DNA of 64,000 bases from Variovorax fucosicus. Its GTDB lineage: Bacteria; Pseudomonadota; Gammaproteobacteria; Burkholderiales; Burkholderiaceae_C. A model generated the notes under the pieces. The model ran no database searches. It worked only from the letters and a program-made list of their open reading frames with translations, and was not told the origin of the DNA. The stretch lies in assembly GCF_030316825.1 (NCBI RefSeq), contig NZ_JASZYU010000005.1, positions 324,748 to 388,747 of the forward strand, given 5' to 3'. Shown in pieces: positions 37,608-46,008 of the stretch. Positions within the stretch are counted from its first letter, which is position 1, and each line of letters begins with the position of its first letter. The translations under genes and the position numbers were made by a program.

Positions 37608-38450
37608 ATGCGCAACCTGAACCAGCACACCATCACGCCCGAGGCGATCGAACGCTTCGCCAACACGCCCGACCCACGCCTGAAGCAGATCATGACCAGC
37701 CTGGTCACGCACCTGCACGACTTTGCGCGCGAGGTGAAGCTCACCGAGGCCGAGTGGGCGCAGGGCATTGCCTTTCTCACGGCCACTGGCCAGAAGTGCG
37801 ACGACAAGCGGCAGGAGTTCATCCTGCTGAGCGACGTGCTGGGCCTCTCGATGCTGACCGTGGCCATGAACAACGACAAGCCCGCAGGCTGCACCGAGGC
37901 CACCGTGTTCGGCCCGTTCTTCGTGGAAGGCGCACCGCACTACGAGCACGGCGACGACGTGGCCAACGGCGCGAGCGGTGAACCGTGCGAGGTGCGTTGC
38001 ACGGTGCGCGGCATCGGCGGCGAGCCGATCGCGGGCGCGGTGATCGACGTGTGGCAGGCCGACTCGGGCGGCCACTACGACGTGCAGCATGCGGGCCTCG
38101 ACCACCCGCAGGGCCGCGGGACGCTGCGCTCGGGCGCGGACGGGGGCTTCCACTTCAAGACCATCGTGGCCGAGGCGTATCCGATCCCGACCGACGGGCC
38201 GGTGGGCGCGCTGCTCGAAGCCACCGCCCGCCATCCGTGGCGGCCGGCGCACCTGCACTTCAAGATCGAGGCCGCCGGCTACGAGCCGCTCATCACCCAC
38301 GTGTTCCGCGACGGCGACCAGTGGCTGGATTCCGATGCCGTGTTCGGCGTGCGCCAGTCGCTGGTGGCGGACTGGGTGGCGCAGGCCGACGGCACGCACC
38401 GGCTCGACTACGACTTCGTGCTGAATCGATCCAGGCCCAGAGGGAGCTGA
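37608..38450 (+). CDS. Hydroxyquinol 1,2-dioxygenase (intradiol)
   Basis: 280-residue intradiol dioxygenase. The N-terminal catechol-dioxygenase helix domain (about 1-100) is followed by the catalytic core. Iron ligands are seen as the Tyr of GGHYDVQ, the Tyr of EAYPIPTDGP and two His in RPAHLHFKIEA. TEATVFGPFFVEGAP is typical of the hydroxyquinol type. It cleaves hydroxyquinol to maleylacetate. It is the last gene of the operon, and a 400-base gap follows before nirB. Confidence 0.92.
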   Translation: MRNLNQHTITPEAIERFANTPDPRLKQIMTSLVTHLHDFAREVKLTEAEWAQGIAFLTATGQKCDDKRQEFILLSDVLGLSMLTVAMNNDKPAGCTEATVFGPFFVEGAPHYEHGDDVANGASGEPCEVRCTVRGIGGEPIAGAVIDVWQADSGGHYDVQHAGLDHPQGRGTLRSGADGGFHFKTIVAEAYPIPTDGPVGALLEATARHPWRPAHLHFKIEAAGYEPLITHVFRDGDQWLDSDAVFGVRQSLVADWVAQADGTHRLDYDFVLNRSRPRGS

Positions 38451-38778
38451 AGGCGCTGCCGCCTGGCGCCGCGCGGCGCCGGAGATTCAGGCCGTAGCAC
38501 GCACCAAATCGGGCGACCGTGCGCCCCGACCGCGCCAAACGCGATCGCGCCCGACTGCGCGCGATCGGTTTCGGTGCGAAACCATCCCAATACCGCCTCG
38601 CAGGCCGCATTGCGAGTGGCACGGATATTGCTGCATCTCATCGAGTGATCCGTCGGCATCGTTGCCGCGGATTTCACAGAGCCTCCGCTAATGACGGCGA
38701 GATCCGAGCGAACCGAAAGCGATGACGCTGCCAGTTCGTCTGCTCCAACCCGATTCACATCCGTTTCCATGCGGGGGC
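38451..38778. other. Intergenic region upstream of nirB, no gene seen
   Basis: I find no convincing coding frame here. The stretch just after the dioxygenase gene is GC-rich; further on it is more mixed. The promoter of the nirBD operon must lie here or in the following leader, but I could not fix -35/-10 or sigma-54 elements with confidence. Confidence 0.5.
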
Positions 38779-38847
38779 CCACTGCCGTTGTCTGATCAGA
38801 CTGCGGTTCCAGTGGCCTGCACCCTCACGGGACCGGTTGTGTGCAGG
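38779..38847 (+). promoter_or_regulatory. Two back-to-back leader hairpins in front of nirB
   Basis: Hairpin 1 (38779-38815): outer stem CCACTG/CAGTGG, middle CCG/CGG, and at the tip the perfect 12-base palindrome GTCTGATCAGAC (38790-38801). Hairpin 2 starts at the next base: CCTGCAC (38816-38822) pairs with GTGCAGG (38841-38847). The right arm of hairpin 2 covers the presumed ribosome-binding site (GCAGGA) of nirB at 38857. Nitrate/nitrite assimilation operons in proteobacteria are often controlled by RNA leaders (NasR/NasT type); no typical ANTAR hexaloop is obvious here. Confidence 0.55.
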
Positions 38848-38856
38848 AAATCCAAC

Positions 38857-41388
38857 ATGAAAATCGCAGTAATTGGCCACGGCATGGTGGGCCACAAGTT
38901 TCTCGAGCAACTCCACGAGCTCGGCGTCGCGCAGGCAGAGGTCACGGTGCTGTGCGAGGAGCCTCGCCCGGCCTACGACCGGGTGCACCTGTCCGAATTC
39001 TTCGCCGGCAAGACCGCTGAAGACCTGTCGCTGGTCGAGCCGGGCTTCTTCGAGCGCACCGGCTTCACGTTGCGCCTGGCCGCCAGGGCGGTTGCGGTCG
39101 AGCGGCGCAACAACACCATCACGACGGCCGACGGCGAAGTGGTGCCTTACGACAAGCTGGTGCTGGCCACCGGTTCCGTGCCATTCGTGCCGCCGGTGCC
39201 GGGCCGCGACCGGCCGAACTGCTTCGTCTATCGCACGATCGAGGATCTCGAAGCCATGAAAGAGTGCGGCGCCCGCTCCAAGACCGGTGTGGTCGTCGGC
39301 GGTGGCCTGCTGGGCCTGGAGTGCGCCAAGGCCCTGCGCGACATGGGCCTCGAAACCCATGTGGTGGAGTTCGCGCCGCGGCTGATGGCCGTGCAGGTCG
39401 ACGAAGGCGGAGGGCGGGCGCTGCGCAACAGCATCGAGGCGCTGGGCCTGCATGTGCACACCGGCCGCAACACGGTGGAGATCACCGATGGTGCGACTGC
39501 GCGGCACCGCATGGTCTTCGCCGACGGCACGCATCTGGAGACCGACATGATCGTGTTCTCCGCCGGCATCCGTCCCCGTGACGAACTGGCGCGCCAAAGC
39601 GTGCTGGCGCTCGGCCCGCGCGGCGGCGTGGCGGTCGACAGCCACTGCCGCACGAGCGATCGCAACGTCTATGCGATCGGCGAATGCGCCTCGTGGAACG
39701 ACCAGACCTTCGGTCTCGTCGCGCCCGGCTACGACATGGCGCGCGTGGCCGCCCGGCACATCGCCGGGCAGGATGACGCCGCCTTCACCGGCGCCGACAT
39801 GAGCACCAAGCTCAAGCTGATGGGCGTGGACGTGGCCAGCATCGGCGACGCGCACGGCAAGACGCCGAAGGCGCGCTCCTATCAATATGTCAACGAGCAC
39901 AAGCAGATCTACAAGAAGATCGTGGTCAGCGAAGACGGCAAGCAGCTGCTGGGCGCGGTGCTCGTCGGCGATGCGGCCGAGTACGGCACCCTGCTGCAGC
40001 TGGCGCTCAACGGCATCACGCTGCCCGCCGATCCTGAGTTCCTGATCCTGCCGTCGAGCGACGGCAAGGCCAAGCCGGGCCTCGGCGTGGAGGCACTGCC
40101 CGACAGCGCCCAGATCTGCTCGTGCAACGACGTCAGCAAGGGGAAGATCTGCGCCGCGGTCGGCGAGGGCGCCTGCACCATCGCGGAACTGAAGGCCTGC
40201 ACCAAGGCCGGCGCCACCTGCGGCGGCTGCGTTCCCCTGGTCACCCAGGTCATGAAGATGGAGATGGCCAAGCGTGGCATGGCGGTCAACAACCACCTCT
40301 GCGAGCACTTCGCGTACTCGCGCCAGGAGCTGTACCACCTGGTGCGCGTTGGCGAGATCCGCAGCTTCGACGACCTGCTGGCCCGGCATGGCAAGGGCCT
40401 GGGTTGCGACATCTGCAAGCCCACGGCCGCCAGCATCTTCGCGTCGTGCTGGAACGAGTTCGTCCTCCAGAAAAACCTCGCGAGCCTGCAGGACAGCAAC
40501 GACTACTTCCTGGGCAACATCCAGAAGGACGGCACCTACTCGGTCGTGCCGCGCATGCCCGGCGGCGAGGTCACGCCCGAGGGGCTGATCGCCGTGGGCC
40601 AGGTGGCGAAGAAGTACGGCCTCTACACCAAGATCACCGGCGGCGCCCGCGTGGACATGTTCGGCGCGCGCGTCGAGCAGTTGCCCCTGATCTGGGAAGA
40701 ACTGATCGCCGCCGGCTTCGAATCCGGCCACGCCTACGGCAAGTCGCTGCGCACGGTGAAGAGCTGCGTCGGCTCGACCTGGTGCCGCTACGGCGTCGAC
40801 GACAGCGTGGGCCTGGCCGTCGAGCTGGAGAACCGCTACAAGGGCTTGCGCGCACCCCACAAGATCAAGTTCGGCGTCTCGGGCTGCACCCGCGAATGCG
40901 CCGAAGCGCAAGGCAAGGACGTCGGCATCATCGCCACCGAGCGCGGCTGGAACCTCTATGTGTGCGGCAACGGCGGCATGAAGCCGCGCCACGCCGAGCT
41001 GATCGCCACCGACCTCACCAAGGCCGCACTGATCCAGCTGATCGACCGCTTCCTGATGTTCTACGTGCGCACCGCCGACCGCCTGCAGCGCACCAGCACC
41101 TGGCGCGAGAACCTCGAGGGCGGCCTGGACTACCTGAAGGACGTGCTGGTCCAGGACAGCCTGGGACTCGCTGCCGAACTCGAAGCCCAGATGCAGCACG
41201 TGGTCGAAACCTACCAGTGCGAATGGAAGACCGCCGTGAACGACCCGGCGACGCGCCAGCGCTTCCGCTCCTTCGTCAACAGCGAGAAGCCGGACGAGCA
41301 CATCGTGTTCGTGCAGGAGCGCGGCCAGATCCGCCCCGCCCGCGCCGAAGAACGCGCCGAAGCCGCCGATGACGTCGCCACCGCCTGA
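38857..41388 (+). CDS. nirB: Nitrite reductase (NADH), large subunit NirB
   Basis: 843-residue assimilatory nitrite reductase, near the E. coli length (847). It has an N-terminal FAD/NADH oxidoreductase region (VIGHGMVGHKFLEQL, GVVVGGGLLGLECAKAL). A BFD-type [2Fe-2S] region follows (ICSCNDVSKG, CTKAGATCGGCVP). The siroheme/[4Fe-4S] half has Cys in SCVGSTWCRYG and SGCTRECAEAQGKD. It reduces nitrite to ammonium with NADH. The ATG at 38857 is chosen because the protein then opens MKIAVIGHG; the upstream extension to 38722 runs through the leader hairpins. It is followed by nirD and a nitrite channel. Confidence 0.95.
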   Translation: MKIAVIGHGMVGHKFLEQLHELGVAQAEVTVLCEEPRPAYDRVHLSEFFAGKTAEDLSLVEPGFFERTGFTLRLAARAVAVERRNNTITTADGEVVPYDKLVLATGSVPFVPPVPGRDRPNCFVYRTIEDLEAMKECGARSKTGVVVGGGLLGLECAKALRDMGLETHVVEFAPRLMAVQVDEGGGRALRNSIEALGLHVHTGRNTVEITDGATARHRMVFADGTHLETDMIVFSAGIRPRDELARQSVLALGPRGGVAVDSHCRTSDRNVYAIGECASWNDQTFGLVAPGYDMARVAARHIAGQDDAAFTGADMSTKLKLMGVDVASIGDAHGKTPKARSYQYVNEHKQIYKKIVVSEDGKQLLGAVLVGDAAEYGTLLQLALNGITLPADPEFLILPSSDGKAKPGLGVEALPDSAQICSCNDVSKGKICAAVGEGACTIAELKACTKAGATCGGCVPLVTQVMKMEMAKRGMAVNNHLCEHFAYSRQELYHLVRVGEIRSFDDLLARHGKGLGCDICKPTAASIFASCWNEFVLQKNLASLQDSNDYFLGNIQKDGTYSVVPRMPGGEVTPEGLIAVGQVAKKYGLYTKITGGARVDMFGARVEQLPLIWEELIAAGFESGHAYGKSLRTVKSCVGSTWCRYGVDDSVGLAVELENRYKGLRAPHKIKFGVSGCTRECAEAQGKDVGIIATERGWNLYVCGNGGMKPRHAELIATDLTKAALIQLIDRFLMFYVRTADRLQRTSTWRENLEGGLDYLKDVLVQDSLGLAAELEAQMQHVVETYQCEWKTAVNDPATRQRFRSFVNSEKPDEHIVFVQERGQIRPARAEERAEAADDVATA

Positions 41389-41407
41389 ACACCCGAGGAC
41401 ATCCACC

Positions 41408-41749
41408 ATGACCACCGAAACCCTTCACTGGACGGCCGTGTGCGCCGCCAGCGACATCCTGCCCGACACCGGCGTGTGCGCCCTGGTCGAGGGCGTGCAT
41501 GTCGCGATCTTCCATGTGGCCCAGGCCCGGCAGTTCTTCGCCATCGACAACATCGACCCGAAGGCGCAGGCCAGCGTGCTGTCGCGCGGGCTGGTCGGCA
41601 GCCTGGGCGACCGGATCGTCGTCGCCTCGCCGCTCTACAAGAACCACTTCGACCTGCGCAACGGCGAATGCCTCGAATCGCCGGAGCACTCGGTGCGGGC
41701 CCATGCCGTGCGCGTCCAGGAAGGCCGCGTGCAAGTCGCTCTGGCCTGA
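41408..41749 (+). CDS. nirD: Nitrite reductase small subunit NirD
   Basis: 113-residue Rieske-like NirD. Like most NirD proteins it lacks the full set of Rieske Cys/His ligands; the fold is recognisable from VHVAIFHVAQARQFFAIDN and ASPLYKNHFDLRNGECLE. It pairs with NirB. The start at 41408 is preferred to an ATG at 41369 inside the nirB end. It follows nirB by 19 bases. Confidence 0.92.
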   Translation: MTTETLHWTAVCAASDILPDTGVCALVEGVHVAIFHVAQARQFFAIDNIDPKAQASVLSRGLVGSLGDRIVVASPLYKNHFDLRNGECLESPEHSVRAHAVRVQEGRVQVALA

Positions 41750-41802
41750 AGCGCGCGCCCTTTTCCCGGTTTCATTTCTTCCTACAGTTTCCAAGGAATC
41801 CC

Positions 41803-42615
41803 ATGGCCTATCTAGCCCCTTCCGAGTTCGTGACCAAGATGGTCGACGCCGGTGAATCCAAGCTGCTGATGTCCACCCGCGACACCTTGATCCGCTCCTA
41901 CATGGCGGGCGCCATCCTGGCACTGGCGGCGGCTTTCGCCGTCACCGTTACCGTCAACACCGGCAACGCGCTGGTCGGCGCGATGCTCTTTCCGGTCGGC
42001 TTCATCATGCTGTACCTGCTCGGCTTCGACCTGCTGACCGGCGTCTTCACGCTGGTGCCGCTGGCCGTGCTGGACAAGCGCCCCGGCGCGACCTGGGCCG
42101 GCGTCATGCGCAACTGGAGCCTGGTGTTCGTCGGCAACTTCGCTGGCGCGCTGACGGTCGCGGTGTTCATGGCGATCATCTTCACCTTCGGTTTCAGCGA
42201 AGCGCCCAATCTGGTCGGCCAGAAGCTCGGCGGCATCGGCGAATCCCGCACGGTGGGCTATGCCGCGCACGGCGCTTCCGGCATGCTCACGCTGTTCATC
42301 CGCGGTGTGATGTGCAACTGGATGGTGTCCACCGGCGTGGTCGCCGCGATGATGTCGACCACCGTGTCCGGCAAGGCGATCGGCATGTGGATGCCCGTCA
42401 TGATCTTCTTCTACATGGGCTTCGAACACTCGATCGTCAACATGTTCCTGTTCCCCACCGGCCTGATGCTGGGGGGCAAGTTCACGCTCATGGACTACTT
42501 CATCTGGAACGAGCTCCCCACGGTGGTGGGCAACCTGGTCGGCGGCCTGACCTTCGTCGGCCTGACCCTGTACTCGACCCACTACAAGACGGCGCCCAAG
42601 CGCGCCCTGAGCTGA
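41803..42615 (+). CDS. Formate/nitrite transporter family channel
   Basis: 270-residue FNT channel with six hydrophobic helices (AGAILALAAAFAVTVTV, GAMLFPVGFIMLYLLGFDLL, NFAGALTVAVFMAIIF and later). It has the family turn LLTGVFTLVPLAVLD and the LFIRGVMCNWMV helix. Beside nirBD it most likely carries nitrite (NirC-like). AAGGAA lies 8 bases before the ATG at 41803. Confidence 0.92.
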   Translation: MAYLAPSEFVTKMVDAGESKLLMSTRDTLIRSYMAGAILALAAAFAVTVTVNTGNALVGAMLFPVGFIMLYLLGFDLLTGVFTLVPLAVLDKRPGATWAGVMRNWSLVFVGNFAGALTVAVFMAIIFTFGFSEAPNLVGQKLGGIGESRTVGYAAHGASGMLTLFIRGVMCNWMVSTGVVAAMMSTTVSGKAIGMWMPVMIFFYMGFEHSIVNMFLFPTGLMLGGKFTLMDYFIWNELPTVVGNLVGGLTFVGLTLYSTHYKTAPKRALS

Positions 42616-42637
42616 GCGGCCTCGCATCGCTGCCCTC

Positions 42638-44374
42638 ATGCGGAAGGCACTGCGCGTGACGCTCGGCCAGCACTCGCTGGCCGGGCCCAAGTCGGTGAAC
42701 CAGGACTTCCACGGCGCGATGCTGCCCGAGGGCTCGCTGCGGCTCTCCAAGGGCGTCGCGGTGGCCATTGCCGACGGCATCGGCTCCAGCCGCGTCAGCC
42801 AGGTGGCCAGTGCAGCGGCAGTGCGCGGCTTCCTCGACGACTACTACGCGACGTCCGACGCCTGGTCGGTGCGCCGCTCGGCACAGCGGGTGCTGAGTGC
42901 CACCAATTCGTGGCTGCACGCGCAGACGATGCGCAGCGACGCGCGCTTCGACAAGGACAGCGGCTACGTCTGCACCTTCAGCGCGCTGATCCTCAAGGGC
43001 CGCGACGTGCACCTGCTGCACGTCGGCGACGCGCGCATCTATCGGCTGCACGCCACCGCGCTGGAGCAGCTCACGGAAGACCATCGCGTTCACCTGTCGT
43101 CGGCCGAGTCGTACCTGGGACGCGCGCTGGGCGCAGGCCCCAACGTGGAGATCGACTACCGCTGCTGGGAAGCGGAAGTCGGCGAGGTCTACCTGCTGGC
43201 CACCGACGGTGCGTACGCGCACCTGGACGCGCAAGCGGTGCACGACGCGCTCGACCGCTGCGGTGGCGACTTCGAAGAAGCCGCGCGACTGCTCGCGACG
43301 GCAACACAGGCGAAAGGCGGTGACGACGACGCCACTGTCCAGCTGCTGCGCATCGACGAACTCCCGGCGGTCGACACGGCGCAGCTGCAACTTCAGCGGG
43401 AGGGCTTGGCGATACCGCCGCCGCTGGCGCCGCGGGCAAGCTTCGAAGGCTTCACCCTCGTGCGCGAACTTCATGTGAGTTCGCGCAGCCACGTGCACCT
43501 GGCGGTGGACGACGCTACCGGGCAGCAGGTGGTGCTGAAGCTTCCTTCCGTCGACCTGCGCGACGACACGGACTATCTCGACCGCTTCGTTCTCGAGGAA
43601 TGGGTGGCGCGCCGCATCGACAGCATCCATGTCCTCAAGGCCAGCACCATCGACCGGGTGCGCGGCCACCTGTATGTCGCCATGGAGTACGTCGATGGGC
43701 AGACCCTGGCGCAGTGGCTGGTCGACCACCCCAGCCCGACGCTGGCCAGCGTGCGCGGCATCGTCGAGCAGTTGGCCAAGGGGCTGCAGGCGCTTCATGG
43801 CCGGGAGATGCTGCACCAGGACGTTCGGCCCGAGAACGTGATGATCGACCGTACCGGCACCGTCAAGATCATCGATCTCGCATCCGCACATGTGGCGGGC
43901 CTGGCCGACAGCGCACGCGACAGCCGTGCGCTCGCCATCGCCGGCACGTTGCAGTACACCGCGCCGGAATACTTCGTTGGCCACGGCGGCAGCGCCCGTT
44001 CCGATCTGTTCTCGCTGGCCGTGATTGCGTACCAGATGCTCACGGGCCAGTTGCCTTACGGCCTGCAGGTTTCCCGGATTCGATCGTCCGCCGACGCGAA
44101 CCGACTGCGCTACGTGCCGGCTCGCCATTTCCGCCCCGATCTGCCTGCCTGGGTCGATGCGGTGCTGCAAAAGGCGCTGCACCCCAACCCGGCGAAACGG
44201 CAGGAAGCAGTGTCCGAATTCGCACACGACCTCAAAGCGCCAGGACAGGAGTTCCTTCGTGCGCGGCCGCCGCCGCTGATCGAGCGGCATCCGGTGCGCT
44301 TCTGGCAGTGCACGACAGTGCTGCTGGCCGTAGTCGTGCTCATCCTGCTGGGTCTGCGCATCGTCGGGCATTGA
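42638..44374 (+). CDS. Bifunctional PP2C-type phosphatase / Ser-Thr protein kinase, membrane-anchored
   Basis: 578-residue fusion. The PP2C domain (about 1-240) has metal Asp residues in AIADGIGSS, HVGDARIYRL, LATDGAY and GGDDDATV. The kinase domain (about 265-530) has the ATP Lys in VVLKLPSVD, HQDVRPEN in place of HRDxKxxN, and DLA in place of DFG. The catalytic Asp, Asn and metal Asp are kept, so it may still be active as a non-RD kinase. A C-terminal membrane helix follows (WQCTTVLLAVVVLILLGL). It starts 22 bases after the nitrite channel. Similar fusions accompany nitrate/nitrite assimilation genes in other proteobacteria; the substrate is unknown. Confidence 0.88.
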   Translation: MRKALRVTLGQHSLAGPKSVNQDFHGAMLPEGSLRLSKGVAVAIADGIGSSRVSQVASAAAVRGFLDDYYATSDAWSVRRSAQRVLSATNSWLHAQTMRSDARFDKDSGYVCTFSALILKGRDVHLLHVGDARIYRLHATALEQLTEDHRVHLSSAESYLGRALGAGPNVEIDYRCWEAEVGEVYLLATDGAYAHLDAQAVHDALDRCGGDFEEAARLLATATQAKGGDDDATVQLLRIDELPAVDTAQLQLQREGLAIPPPLAPRASFEGFTLVRELHVSSRSHVHLAVDDATGQQVVLKLPSVDLRDDTDYLDRFVLEEWVARRIDSIHVLKASTIDRVRGHLYVAMEYVDGQTLAQWLVDHPSPTLASVRGIVEQLAKGLQALHGREMLHQDVRPENVMIDRTGTVKIIDLASAHVAGLADSARDSRALAIAGTLQYTAPEYFVGHGGSARSDLFSLAVIAYQMLTGQLPYGLQVSRIRSSADANRLRYVPARHFRPDLPAWVDAVLQKALHPNPAKRQEAVSEFAHDLKAPGQEFLRARPPPLIERHPVRFWQCTTVLLAVVVLILLGLRIVGH

Positions 44375-44460
44375 GCCTGCGGCCAGGCCCGCGACGGGCA
44401 GAATGAGGGCAGGAGCAGTCGTCCGTCAAGGTCGCACGGATGCATCGCTGCCTCTTCGAT

Positions 44461-44880
44461 ATGAGCTTTCCATCACGAACCCACCGCATGCCAGGCACGC
44501 TCGCACTGTTGTTGTGTTGCGGCCTGGCAGGCATCGCTGTCGAACCGGCCCGTGCGGCCCCCGGCCAAGGGCCGAGCTGGGGCGCGATTGCCTCCATGAA
44601 CCGCTGGTATGGCTACTCGTCCCACTACCCATCGCGCGCCGCGGCCGAGGTTGCGGCACTGGCCCAGTGCGATCGCGTTGCAGGCCGCCCAGGCACCTGT
44701 GCCGTGCGAACCTACTTCGATCGATCGTGCGGCGCGCTCGCGGAAGGCAACTACGGGGAATGGGGCACGGCCACCGCCTCCACAAAGGGCGCTGCGGACA
44801 AGGCGGCTGCCGGCCAGTGCGACACTCATCTGCCAGCGGAGCCCTGCAAAGTCGTCGTCAGCATCTGCTCACTGCAGTGA
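44461..44880 (+). CDS. DUF4189-type secreted protein
   Basis: 139-residue exported protein. The signal peptide covers the first 35 or so residues (LALLLCCGLAGIAVEPARAA). After it comes the DUF4189-like pattern WGAIASMNRWYGYSSHYPSR, EVAALAQCDR, CAVRTYFDRSCGAL and GTATASTKGAAD. Several Cys residues suggest disulfides in the periplasm. The start is uncertain: 44440, 44461 and 44488 are in frame, and the last gives a more ordinary signal length. Function of the family is not known. Confidence 0.75.
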   Translation: MSFPSRTHRMPGTLALLLCCGLAGIAVEPARAAPGQGPSWGAIASMNRWYGYSSHYPSRAAAEVAALAQCDRVAGRPGTCAVRTYFDRSCGALAEGNYGEWGTATASTKGAADKAAAGQCDTHLPAEPCKVVVSICSLQ

Positions 44881-44947
44881 ACGCGGCCAACCAGCCTGTT
44901 CTGCGCCAGCCGCTGCCACACACCTTGGCCTTTCCCCGGAGCCACCC

Positions 44948-45781
44948 TTGTCTTCCAAAGTCTTCCGCATTGCGCTATCCGCTTCGGCCGCCGCTGTTGG
45001 CGGCATCGCGGGTTACTGGACCCTCCTTGCGACACGCCAGGGACACATCCTGTTCAACGCTCGCAAGCTCCCCGTCGTTCATTTGTCTGACGACTTTTCC
45101 ACGTACTCCCACACGGTGCCGGGCGGGATGGTGCGCGGCTATGTCTATCACCCCCAGGGGGAAGATGCGCTGCAGGATCTGTTCATCTATTTCGCGGGAC
45201 GGGGCGAGGACGTGCGCGCCACCGCCCAGGCGCTGCACTGGCTCCCGGAAGGCTTCGGGTTCGCGGCGGTCAACTATCGCGGCGTGGCCGACTCGCAGGG
45301 GCGCCCCTCCGAAATCGCCTCGGTGGAGGACGCAGTCCAGTTCGCCAATCACCTGCGCCGGGCCTTTCCGCACGTGCGCCTGCACGTCGTCGGTCGAAGC
45401 CTGGGGTCGGGCGTGGCAATCCAGCTGGTGGCGCGACAGGACTTCTCGAGCCTGCAGCTCGTCACGCCCTACGACTCGATGCTGGAGGTGGCCAAGAAGC
45501 GCTTCCCGCTCGTTCCACTTTCCCTGTTGCTGCGGCACCAGTTCAACTCCCTGGCGCACTGCAAGGAGGTCGCAGCAAAAACCCAGGTTCTGCTGGCCGA
45601 GCGGGATGTCGTCGTGCTGCCGGAGCGCTCGCAGAAGCTCATCGCTGCCTGGCCAACGCCCGTCAGCGTGCAGACGATCCCGGCCTCCGACCACTACAAC
45701 ATCATGGGCCTGGAAGCGACCTGGCTCCATCTCGTCGACTTCGCATTGACGTCAGTCCTTCCTGAGCCGAAGGCCGCATGA
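44948..45781 (+). CDS. Alpha/beta hydrolase, membrane-anchored
   Basis: 277-residue hydrolase. An N-terminal hydrophobic anchor (RIALSASAAAVGGIAGYWTLL) is followed by an alpha/beta-hydrolase core: FIYFAGRGED, AVNYRGVADSQGRPS, the nucleophile Ser in VVGRSLGSGVAIQL, and a late His in IPASDHYNIM. It resembles YfhR/BEM46-like proteins. The proposed start is TTG at 44948 with CGGAG upstream; the in-frame extension to 44609 overlaps the preceding gene in another frame and is probably not translated. Substrate unknown. Confidence 0.72.
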   Translation: MSSKVFRIALSASAAAVGGIAGYWTLLATRQGHILFNARKLPVVHLSDDFSTYSHTVPGGMVRGYVYHPQGEDALQDLFIYFAGRGEDVRATAQALHWLPEGFGFAAVNYRGVADSQGRPSEIASVEDAVQFANHLRRAFPHVRLHVVGRSLGSGVAIQLVARQDFSSLQLVTPYDSMLEVAKKRFPLVPLSLLLRHQFNSLAHCKEVAAKTQVLLAERDVVVLPERSQKLIAAWPTPVSVQTIPASDHYNIMGLEATWLHLVDFALTSVLPEPKAA

Positions 45782-45869
45782 GCGCTGATCCAGAGACTCG
45801 ACAACTTCACCGCTGATAGCTTTCGTCTTACACTGGGGCGGCGCCTGATGCGAGAAAAGCAGGCGCGTG

Positions 45870-45879
45870 GGAATATTCC
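45870..45879. promoter_or_regulatory. Short palindrome in the gap before the zinc-ribbon gene
   Basis: GGAATATTCC is a perfect 10-base palindrome followed by a third half copy (ATATTCC), in the 227-base gap 45782-46008. It may be an operator or part of the promoter for the next gene. No gene is called in this gap; a 64-codon frame at 45867-46061 has no family features. Confidence 0.25.
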
Positions 45880-46008
45880 ATATTCCTTGTGAACCTTCCG
45901 AGGCCCAAGATGCGTTTAGACCGTCTCTCGCCTTTCGACGTGCAACGCCAGTTGCCAGGCTGGTCGTATCGGGGCGCAGCGTTGGCGGGCTCGTCCCGCG
46001 CATGAGCC

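Noticed and set aside
38790..38801. ANTAR-type antitermination hairpin before nirB
   Set aside because: The tip of hairpin 1 does not give a hexaloop with A at position 1 and G at position 4, so I call only a structured leader.
38755..41415. 886-codon open frame on the minus strand opposite nirB
   Set aside because: It is a mirror of the high-GC nirB codons: composition is His/Ala/Gly/Val-rich with no family motif, while nirB opposite is unmistakable.
42500..44371. 623-codon minus-strand frame opposite the phosphatase-kinase gene
   Set aside because: Antisense shadow; the plus-strand frame has intact PP2C and kinase motifs.
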